In this document: positions 54,168-64,000 of the stretch, in pieces
Numbering within the stretch: the stretch's first letter is position 1
How the letters are laid out: the number at the start of each line of letters is the position of its first letter
Source: Dillenia suffruticosa
Taxonomy: Eukaryota; Streptophyta; Magnoliopsida; Dilleniales; Dilleniaceae
Reading direction: 5' to 3'
Assembly (NCBI GenBank): GCA_033439265.1
Contig: JAVTVX010000027.1
Location: forward strand, 3,611,001-3,675,000
DNA length: 64,000 nucleotides
Translations under genes and position numbers: made by a program
Notes under the pieces: generated by a model
What the model saw: the letters and a program-made list of their open reading frames with translations, nothing else
The model's database searches: none
Told to the model about the DNA's origin: nothing

Positions 54168-57100
54168 CTAGGCAGGCTTGCAAGGACGAGTGGCCCAAAG
54201 TGAACTCAGAGCACGAAGGCGTTGAAAGTACTCCCCCAAGGCAAGCAGGCCTCTAGCAGCTTGGCGAATTGTGAGGATGCGAGACATTTGCTGTAGGGTT
54301 TCCTGGCGAAGATGGTCTGCCTGTTCAAAAGTAGAGCAAATGCAGCTAGTCCAGTCAAAGTGTCATTAAGATCTCTATTTAGGGTAACTTATTAACCAAC
54401 AAGAGAGAGTGAGTGAGAGAGAGGAATGATTTATGCAAATGAAAGTGCCGTATAGGGGTCTCATCGGCCCAGAGCAAAATATGAACACGTGCACGATATT
54501 AATTAAACTTATGGGATTATGCGGTTTTAACTAATCCAACACCAGTGAAGTGAGACAGGAAAAATTGATAAGCTTGATTTCAAAATTTGGGAAGCAGTCA
54601 TTTAGAATGAAAAAAAAAACACTTATTTCACTTTCAGATCTTGCTTTTGTTGATTGTGTAGGGGGAAAGCATGAATTGGGAGAATAAATTACGTGTGAAT
54701 AGCATCAATCTTTTAAAAATTCTCCCACAATGGTTAAATGGAACATATTCAATTTCTTTATGGGAAAAGGAAGTAGGCAGCCAGCACAATGTGTCCCCTA
54801 TTAACTATGTGATGGTGCCCACAGAGTCCCGCATTGCTTCAATCTTACACTGCAACAAACCCCGTGGCCTCAGCCGAGAATATGTATTGAAGCATGCAAA
54901 ACATACTTTTTTAATAAGTAATCACCATCTTATAAAACACTGTCAGATTCTAATTTTTGGTCTCATCAAACGAACATGTAAACTCTGAAGTGTATGAAGA
55001 AGATTCATAGGTGCGAAATAAAAAAAAAAAAAAAAAAAAAGTAAATCAAGTTACATGATAGGAAGCATGGACATCAGGTTGGGGGGGTGGATCAGTGGTG
55101 GAGCAAGGCACACTGGGAAGACCAGAATGGCTCAAGCACTCTCACCCATCTATGCACACCGAAAATTGATATTGGAAAATGCTGGGGAAAGCCCAAATTG
55201 AAATTTTAAAGAGGACCAGTCCCTTTCCAGTTAATTATATTTTGAAGTTTGAGCTTAGCATATCAATCAATGATTTCACCTTATTCCTTGGTGAGCATTC
55301 AAAAAAATTTACTAGAGAGCCACACCACAAGTGCTCTTCTATGAGTGGAGAACAAGTTGGTAATCTTTTAAAAAGGGAGCAAATATGTTTATATACATGC
55401 ACATGTATACATAAAATAACCAGAATGTTTGCAGACTCTATCAACTGTCAATCACTGAATTATGCTGATTGGTAGAGTCAAGTCATAGACTAGAGGTCAT
55501 TCTTAAATGACAAAGAAAATGATTATACGCTGAAAGAAGAAACTATCTAAAAGTTCCTGAAACAACCCCACCCCGCCCCCACAGATAAAAAAAAAAAAAA
55601 AAAAAAAAAAAAACACCAGGTAGTCAATCATAAATAAATAAATAAATCATGAAAGAGAACATGGGCACAGCAGGAAATAAGTATTGGGAACTGCCGGAAG
55701 TGTTGCCAGAAGACCAACCCAGCATCACATGCATGAAGTGTGCAATGAACTGACCCATAAAGATATTAAAATATGGCATATTACCTGGTTAACAAAGCTC
55801 ACCAGAGCATCTAACTTCTCTATTGCATTACTCATTTGTGATATGTAACTTCCTTCACCCAGTTGACCACCTGCTATAGTCTCCGTCAGAATTTGCTGCA
55901 GTCTGTCCATTCCTTGTGAAAGAGCATCCTCAGCTTGTTGACAGGATTGTTTCAGGTTGCAAACATCCAACAGTTGTTGGTCAGTCAGGGGGTCAAGCTG
56001 TGTCACAAGTACCTGCAGTAAACACAAAAATATCTTTTCAAAACCTATTGACCCAATTGAACCTACAACCACAATTTCCTTGAAAATTAATACAGAAGTC
56101 TTCATGTTCTCCATTCAGACCATGATGACAGACCACGTCTCATAGAATTTAATAATCTGGGCATATAAGCAAAATCAAAGTACATCTTATTCAACTAAGA
56201 TATTCTGGAATTTGAAACCAACTAATCTTGCTATGACTGATGCTTACTAAATTAGAAAACCAAACAGATCTAAAATATATATGCCAATTCTTGCACAGAA
56301 AGCCCAAGTGCCTAATGGTGTAAAAATGCAAAGAAATAAAGAAAATATGCAGATACCTTTAAAAGCTCTGATGGGCGAAACCCTCCGATCCATAAGAAAA
56401 AGCGTTCAGCTGATGTTCTCCACATGCCAGACATCAAATAGAAGACATCAGCCTTCGCAGCAGATGCTTTCATGCGAAAAAGATCAAAGTAGTGAGTCAT
56501 GCCACTGTCGACTAGCATGTGGAGCTCCACATCAGTAATATGAGAATGCAAAGCAGTCCTCAGTTCACAAACTTGTCTATTCTGCTCGTCCACCCAGTGT
56601 CCATACTCCATTTCAAATGCAGCAATCCCTGTGGGGGAAAAACCTTTGGAGTCATTGTAGCACATCAAAAAATGAGAGCATCCTAGGTAAACTTGATTAT
56701 GATAGTCCTAAATTCTAAGTACAAGGATGACAAACCCGAATTCACAGCTCCAGGGAACCCTAGACCGCTCCCATCTAATCCACCACCCACATACACACCC
56801 TGGGTACATAAGTAGCTGCATGAGACTTTAAGCCAATATATATATATATATATTTTGGTATGTAAGTGCATATATTAAAGATAGATAGGCTGATGTTCTA
56901 TACCTGTTGTCTAGTTCGTTCAAGCTCTTGTTCTATTTGTATCAGTTTTAAACGACTTGTTTCTAACTGCTGAATATAGGCCTTACAAAGCAAAATAGAA
57001 ACCAGGTATAGATGTTAGACACATGGTTGTTGCTCATCAGTAAAAGTAACTGAACAATGTTTAACATTCCTTTGAAAGAAACCCTCGCACACCTTTTTCC

Positions 57101-58287
57101 GCAGACGACTTTTCCGAGCAGCCTCACGGTTTTGTGCCAAACGTCTCTGTATCTATTTAAATAAGTAAATAATTATTATTATTCGAATGCTTAAAAGGCC
57201 ACCTCAAATACCAATGAAAAGATCATGCAATAAACCAGTCAAGACATCTATAAAAATCCTAATCTTGCTAGCATACAAAGCAAGCAACTAATGGTTAACT
57301 GATATTTCCTTCTTAGGCATCTCTTATCGTGGAGATTTCCAATACCTTCCATCAAAATTTCATTCCACCCGAGATCAATCCTCATTAGTAAAGTTGAAAG
57401 TAACCAAGGTATTAGGTGGGGAAAAGAAAAGGTGAAATTAATATCATACAGTCACCAACATCAAAATATTCAACAGTTTTTCTATACAATAGGAAATGAT
57501 TCTTGGCGATCAAAGAAATGAATTTGAGGCCCTACCAAATTTGATCAATGGTCACAATCTCATATAATGCAGAAGACCATTAGGTTGCTGTTAAATTAGA
57601 TCATAATCATGTACTGCAAATATGAGAAAACTTAGTGAACAATTCTAATAATAACAGAGGCAAAGGAGCAAGAGGATATGGATACAAGTAAATGGACCAA
57701 ATATAAATTTCCACAAAAAAAAAAACATTCAGTAGGAAATAGTTCAGCAAGTCATTGCCATATCAAGAGCTAGAGACAGAGAGAGAAACAAACACTATCA
57801 GAAGAATAGAACAGTCCATGGCTACTAACTCTAATAAAAAGTCAAACAAACCATGGTAAATTGGTTGGACCCTCTTCATGATTTTGATAATTTTGTCCTA
57901 CTCAACCCCCCAGGCCCAAAAAAAAAAAAAAAACTTATGTGGACACACAAATGACAATGGAGAAAGAATAAAAAGGAATAGTGAGTAGTGCAATCACCTT
58001 TACCTTGTCAACTGGTTTAGACTCCGGAGTTCCCTGTGAAGTATCCTCCGACTAGAAACAAAAGAAACAAGGTTAGCTTACCCATAACAGCACCTACTAA
58101 TACCAAGAAGAGCATCAAGAACTTATACCTGATTGTCTAATTTTGTGTCATCCTCAAGAATTGTGGATGGTGAGGTAGTGAGACACCCATTGGTTTTAAA
58201 ATTTTCTCCCCACATACCAATATGGTGGATTGACTCATACATTCCCATGGTTCTTGAGGTGACATATTGAGTGGAAGAAGTATTCAT
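54168..58287 (-). CDS. TGA1: TGA1/TGA4-type bZIP transcription factor (8 coding exons, about 352 aa)
   Basis: Nuclear bZIP factor of clade I TGAs that binds TGACG elements and works with NPR1 in salicylate defence and nitrate responses. Coding exons on the minus strand: 58287-58129, 58051-58004, 57152-57093, 56981-56904, 56799-56736, 56628-56357, 56012-55785, 54320-54168; all phases join cleanly. N-terminus MNTSSTQYVTSRTMGMYESI and IGMWGENFK are clade I features. Basic region RRLAQNREAARKSRLRKK (about residues 72-89), then the leucine zipper AYIQQLETSRLKLIQIEQEL, a Gly-rich linker (VYVGGGLDGSGLGFPG) and the DOG1/calmodulin-type domain (FEMEYGHWVDEQNR, YFDLFRMKASAAKADVFYL, RTSAERFFLWIGGFRPSELL, LLDVCNLKQSCQQAEDALS), ending ARGLLALGEYFQRLRALSS. 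No breaks. A short 5' uORF precedes the start. Confidence 0.95.
55018..55612. repeat. Long A-runs in the last TGA1 intron
   Basis: A-runs of about 20 (55020-55040) and 26 (55588-55613) bases lie in the 1.46-kb intron between 54320 and 55785. They may mark old retroposon tails; no element body was recognised. Confidence 0.5.
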
Positions 58288-58304
58288 GCTCTCCAGACCG
58301 ATAG

Positions 58305-58331
58305 TTAGGTAATCTGACAAGTCATTGTCAT
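58305..58331 (-). promoter_or_regulatory. Short uORF in the TGA1 leader
   Basis: ATG at 58331 opens an 8-codon frame (MTMTCQIT) that stops at 58305, 17 bases before the main ATG at 58287. It sits on the same leader exon (58394-58129). It may tune translation; this is inferred only from position. Confidence 0.5.
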
Positions 58332-59820
58332 AATGATTAGGTAAAAGACTGTTCGAAACAAGTGTAGGGTGAAGATTCTAGAAGAATCAGAAGACTGCAA
58401 ATACATTGAAAAACACATTAGTAAGCATGCATATACCGATAGTTTACTATACGTACATCTAAGGTGCAAATTGGAATTGCTTACGGGCAACAACTAAGTT
58501 TTCTTGATGCATATATTGCAAATTAGTGAAGCATCCTACATTTTTTCACCATTCTTATTAATTTAATAATAATAATAACAACAACAACAGCAGCAACAGC
58601 AGCACAGCATGCTCAAATGCCTCACCAGATCACTGACATGCTGGTTGTACAAGTATCTAAAGTAGTTATAACGTAACATTAAAACATTTCACTATTAGAA
58701 TAAATATGGAAAGTCACATGATTAGACAAGTCTCTAAATTTCAAGAGGTTAAGTTTTACATTACACTGTATACCACATAAGTGACCAAAGCCAGTTCCTC
58801 AACATAATCAAATAAGTTTTGTAGCAAAATACAGTTAAACACCCCCCTTGAATGCACAAACCCAACAACCTTAACACCTCCAACAGAATCTCTTGAAACA
58901 CCTAGACTAGAGACTTGTCCCTTTACCAACAAAACTTATTTGGATGTTTTAAAAGACCAGATGCCTTTAGAAAAAAGAAAACAATATTAGGAAAAGGAAC
59001 AAATTTGTCTGTCTTCCAAACGTCATAGAAAGAGTCTTAGCTTCTAATTCCCCTCCATTAATACCATGTTACCATGAAACCATGAAATTCTTCCTCAATT
59101 AGTCCTCAAAAAACACTTCATGTGAATCTTAAGAGCAAGCTTTTAAGATTTTACCATATATCTTCAGTCCTCTACCTCTTCTACCAAAACTAACTTCCAA
59201 CCAATTTTACAGTAATCGCATAGCAACTAGAGGACGATGCATCGAACAATCAAGCTTGACCTGAATTGCGAACAAGATATGCTGACACTATTTAATAAAA
59301 GCAATTTGAAGCTGCTCATAACGAAGAAGAACCATACCCACCTCACAAAAAAGTTTAAACTACACAGCAACAATACCTGGTATTCTTCCTTTCTTAAAAT
59401 TCCGAGGTAAAAAAGAACCCCCCCCCCCCAAAAAAAAAATTCTGTTATGTAATCATGGATCAAATATGCCCCAGAAACTCCACTACAAAGGAATAAATTG
59501 ATAGAAAAAAAGAGCTCTCAACTAACCTGGCATGTACCTCAAGTGTATTATACGCTACAAGCAAATTGATTCCATTGTTATTTACAACCACACACACACA
59601 CAGAGAGGGAGGGAGGGAGCGAAGGAGAGAGATGTTTATGAGTATGTAATATACGTATATATTTATGTATGTACGTACATACTTATGTACTCATATATGA
59701 ATAACAGTGAAGTTTCTATCAGTACTAACTCTTCACCTCAATTCAAAAGAAAAAAATACAAAATCTTACAGAAATCATAAACAAAGAAATGGGAACAAGG
59801 AGATTAAGGAATTAGAACCT

Positions 59821-60050
59821 GGGCGAGTCACCGAAAGGGAATCCCGGGAAGAAGCCTGACCGGAGAGCACAGGAGAGATGTCAATCGGAGAGAACTACAA
59901 CAAATTTCAAGCCCCAATTCTTCTTCTTCTTCTTGTTCCCTCCTCCTCCTCTTCCTCCTCCTCCTTCTCGTCCTCCTCTGTCTGAAAGGCTCTGGAACCC
60001 ATTCGAACCCAACAAAAAATGGAACCCCAAAAATATACACAAATCGAATA
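59821..60050 (-). promoter_or_regulatory. Probable non-coding first exon and promoter of TGA1
   Basis: A leader-like stretch rich in GAA/GGA on the minus strand ends at CGCCCAG followed by a GTTCTA donor (59819-59820). The next exon would begin at 58394 after TTTGCAG. The (GAA)n/(GGA)n repeat (59920-59980) is typical of plant leaders. The exact transcription start is unknown. Confidence 0.5.
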
Positions 60051-63000
60051 AACTTTTTCTGAAAAAAATATATATATTTTACATTAATAATTTGATAATT
60101 TTAAGTGTACGTGTGAATCTGTGTTATCGTCTGCTACAGTTTGGAGATCAAGTTGCTTCTCCTATTTCCATTATCAATATTTTCTACGCAACAATAAAAT
60201 AAAATAAAAAATATTAAATTGTAAAATATTTGAATATGCGCACCAGGTCATTTAATATCAACTTAGACTCCCACTCGCTCCATCTCAGCGCGTGAAGAAA
60301 GTTTGACGGTATAACAATAATTAATCATGATTAATAAAAGAGTTAGTGATTAATTATAACATTATTAGTTAATTAGGTGAAATGATTAAATAATTAGTAA
60401 AATTAATTAATAAAACTAATTTAAATAGTAATTTAATACATGTAATAAAAAATATGATAGAATTATAAGAAAATTTCATTTCTATTTCTCTTTCTCTCTC
60501 TAAATCTATCTGTGTTTCTCTTTCTTCTCTTCTTAATCTCTCTATTTTTCTCATATTCTGAATTGTTACACATGACTTCAAATTAACTATAAGGAGCCAA
60601 AAGGCTCTTGTTTGGTGTTTCATTTTTTTTTCTCTTTTTTTTTAAGAAAAAAAAAAGAAAAATATCACAAATGGAACCATAATAATTATTTCTTATTTTA
60701 TACAATAAGAGAGTCAAAATAAAATACTAAGATGCTTAAAATATTCGGGGATGTATTTTTACAAAAAAAAAAAATAAATAAATAACATTTATTATTGGAA
60801 TTCAAAATCAAACTTATATCGACAATAAAGATTTTTATCCCTAATTTTTTCTTTATGAATTTAAGTTTATGGCACTAGTATCTATTATTTAGATATTTTT
60901 TATTAATTTATTATACTTATTAATTGTATAGATATTTTTAAAACTTTATGTTATGAAAATAAGTTATTTTTTTAACCTAAAAAAGTAATTTAAAATAAGT
61001 GATTTTTAGGGTGAGACGTAACTTTATTCTTAATTTTAAACTCAATTGGCTAAATCAAATATCAAGTTATTTAGTAAATTAAATTATATCTTTTATCACC
61101 AACGAGATCCTAACTTATAAAAATTTTGCATTCCTCCATTGTCACTTAGCCGGGCTTACCCCTCTTCTCCCTTGGTCATGGAGTGAGCGAACTACGCGCG
61201 CTTCGACGAGCGTGAAGAGGAATCGGAGAGTTCAATTTCAATGGGAGTATTGTTGGCAATCAACGGCTACTAGATCTCGTCCACGTCTTCTCTGCTTGTG
61301 GGTGAAATTTCTGTTGTACGAACCTTCTCGTTCTCCTCGTATTCGAATCAAGTCGATTTCAAGCGTCCTTATTTTCAAACTCAAACTCAATTCTTTTAAC
61401 TTAATTCAAACTTAAACTCAAATTTGACAAATAATAAATAATAAAATTTAAATTTAACTCAATTATATAATAAAATTATTCGAATTCAACTCAAAAACTC
61501 GATTATTATATAATATATTAATATATTTTATTTTATTATAAAATCTTTCCTGATTAAACCTTTTTTTTAATAGATTTGAAGGATTGAAGCGTTGTAAAGG
61601 GAAGAGAAAAGCAATAAATCTTTTTAAATAATTTATTAAATTTCAAATAAATGGTATAATAATGGAAGTGCAAAAAATTTGGTGCCCTTATTATAATGCA
61701 AATGGGAGTTTAGGTGTCTTACCTAATCACAATCTTTCCAAAGTTTGCCCCTTCGCATCCTTCAGAGTCAGAGACACACTGGATTGATCTTAACTTGTCC
61801 ATCTTGCTTACCACTTCGTTCTTTTTCTCTCTCTTATTTATTATATATTTTTTATGTTTAAAAATTCTTCTCATCAATTGATATTCAAAACTATAGTTTC
61901 ACAAATTCAATCTAAATTAAGATTATATCTGTTTTTAAGAAAAATTCTCTTAACATAATTTTCTCTATTCAGAAGTCTCGAATCCGAGTCATTTTAATAT
62001 CTTTCTCACTAGAATAACTCTTTATTCGGATTTATTTATTGTATCTCTCACTTCTTCGACAAATGTGATGCAATAAAATATCAAAAGAAACTTGAATAAT
62101 GTATAGAAAAGTGGGGTAGGGGTAAAGTTTTTTAATTTGAGTTTCATGGCAAAACAAAATCCGAAAGTACACAAATGATTCGGATTAACTAATAAAAGCT
62201 TTATAATTTAAATTTAAAGATCCCATTTAGGAAGGCTTGTCATCTATTTGAGGAGTCCCATTCAGTTCGCATGAAATATGCTGAATTTTTATATATATAT
62301 ATATATATTCTAATTTAATTAATTCTGTATTAAACTTTATTATCATAATTATTGACTTTATGTCTGATAACGATCTTCAAATTGTTTAAGCATTATTCTT
62401 GAATTTACTAAATGCATTACACCTTCGTGCAAGTTGCATGTGCCCACAACTTTTTGACAAACATCATCATCATCATCATCTCTCTCTCTCTCTCTTTGGT
62501 CCATTCTCTCTCTCTCTCTCTCTCTCTCTCTGTGAGAATAGAAACTTCATTCCCTGTACACTTTTGCTTTTATTAATTTCGATCACGAAAAATCTAGGCC
62601 TCTCTTGTCAATCACAAGTGTAGCAAGACCTTATTCGATAGATTTGGTATGAACATAAAGATTCCTATTTTAGATAAGAGACCTGAAATTCTCCATTCAC
62701 GAGTACAGAACCCTCCTCCCAAATCTTCATGGCCTTGTATTTCGCAATACAGAATCCAAGTTGTCTGACCAGTGACCAATTTGGATAAGCTTAAATGACA
62801 AAGAAAAATTAGGTCATGGTGGCAATTATGTGTGTAAAGTAGTGATCTTATGTGGGTTTAGTGCTTTACAATGTTTGGTTGATTATTTATTTATTTATTT
62901 TGGCTGCTTTTCTTGGTCTGAATCTATCTGTTTGAATTAAATATTTAAAAATAAAAAGAAATTGAAAAGGCAACGCCATAGCAAGCAAAATCATAATATG

Positions 63001-64000
63001 CTCATTCCTATTTGTAGTGCTATTTTTTCTTTTTATTTTTCTCAAAGTGCAGTCTAAAGTGGATTGCCACTAAGAATGGCTTGTGTCGCGTCATAAGAGA
63101 AATTGGAGATGCATGAAACTGATGGGTGGTTTTTGGGACCTCCTTGTTGGGAGCTTTCTCTCACTTATGCTGGTCATAAGAGAATGGAGTGGTACCGATG
63201 CATGGTTGTTCGGTAAAAAAAATATTAAATGTTTTAATAAAAACATGAATTTATTATTTGGAGAGTTTTTATTAAAAAATGTTAATAATAGTTTGAATTT
63301 GATTAATTGAAATATAATTCTGGATATCGGTTAGTCAAGGAAGAGAGAGAGAATGGGGTGGCCTCTCAATGCTTACAAGTGAAAAAGAGAGTTTGTCTCG
63401 GTTGGTGCTCTTGAGTTTCACAAAAGTGTGGGAGGACCGTTTGGAAACAAGTTGGAGAGAGAGAGAGAGAGAGATTGATCGCTTGATGTCATGTCCCCAC
63501 TAGAATCAAATGAAGTTGGTCAATTTGCTGCGCAACATACCTTAATGCCTTTGTTATTCTAACCTTTTCAACTTCTTGTTCTATGAATTATTTTGCATTG
63601 TCCTTCTTTTCCTCATCCTCAAGGACATGAAATTGTTGTACTAGAGAGTCAAAATTGGAAAGTTTTGACTCTGCCCAAAAATGACCCAAGCCCTTTAAGG
63701 GATACGTCTTTCTTCTCAAATTGCTGTTTGCCCTTGCTTTTTAAGGATGGTTTGGGATGTCTCGTTCCAACTTAGGCCCCCAAAAAGTAAAACATATATT
63801 TTTTATTCATTTTTCAAAAAAATTCTTGAAAGCCTTATTTTTAGGTTGAATTGAATTGAAGAAGTATAAAAATGGTACCAAAATTTTGTATTAATTGTTA
63901 ATATTTATGGTCGATTCTCAAGAGCTTGTACCATATAATTTGTAGTAATTGTTAATTGAAGATATATAGAATATTATTTTTTTTTCCTTCAAAATTTTAC
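60051..64000. other. Gene-free AT-rich end of window
   Basis: No supported gene. About 61140-61420 is less AT-rich and holds a 67-codon frame without a recognisable domain. A SINE-like tail (GATATCGGTTAGTCAAG) ends near 63343 and shares its layout with the SINEs at 21.6, 23.4, 43.9 and 44.5 kb. (CAT)n-(CT)n repeats lie at 62464-62531, a (TA)n run at 62290-62309 and (GA)n at 63455-63473. Confidence 0.5.

Overview
The window is nuclear DNA from a flowering plant, most likely a woody eudicot. It is AT-rich, its protein genes are split by GT-AG introns, it carries a cytosolic-type tRNA-Trp gene, and it is full of plant transposons (L1-type LINE, CACTA, hAT, a Mutator-like foldback, tRNA-derived SINEs). 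The species cannot be named from the sequence.

Left part (1-31.5 kb): a large tandem segmental duplication. Copy A (from before position 1 to about 11.69 kb) and copy B (about 12.76-31.49 kb) each begin with a complete three-exon flavonol synthase (FLS) gene on the + strand and end with the same fragment of an unrecognised gene. Elements private to one copy landed after the duplication, or were lost from the other copy. Copy A has a 5'-truncated LINE (8.4-10.5 kb). Copy B has a CACTA element with a GAA target duplication (18.6-21.1 kb), a SINE with a 9-bp target duplication (23.4 kb) and an uninterrupted hAT transposase gene (26.8-28.8 kb).

Middle part (34-52 kb): tRNA-Trp(CCA), a chloroplast-type PPR gene of the PPR5/EMB2453 type, a minus-strand BORR (Borealin-related) gene, a gamma-glutamyl transpeptidase (GGT) gene, a decayed second GGT, and a wrecked AGT2 (alanine:glyoxylate aminotransferase 2 homologue) gene. 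From memory, this is the order of Arabidopsis At4g39620-At4g39660, so the block looks like conserved microsynteny in which the second GGT and AGT2 have decayed. An AGT2 exon is split by a 1.2-kb foldback element whose interior is an almost pure purine arm followed by an almost pure pyrimidine arm.

Right part (54-64 kb): a minus-strand TGA1/TGA4-type bZIP transcription factor with eight coding exons, a non-coding first exon and a short upstream ORF. Past 60.05 kb I see no convincing gene.

The FLS pair would act in the cytosol, oxidising dihydroflavonols to flavonols. The other genes are unrelated housekeeping or regulatory loci. I found no evidence of a wholly new biological system. The strongest oddities are the foldback element, the CACTA element with an internal Pol III-like tRNA relic and GC hairpins, a U2-snRNA-like segment inside a SINE, and isolated one-base frame breaks in BORR and GGT that are either early decay or assembly errors.
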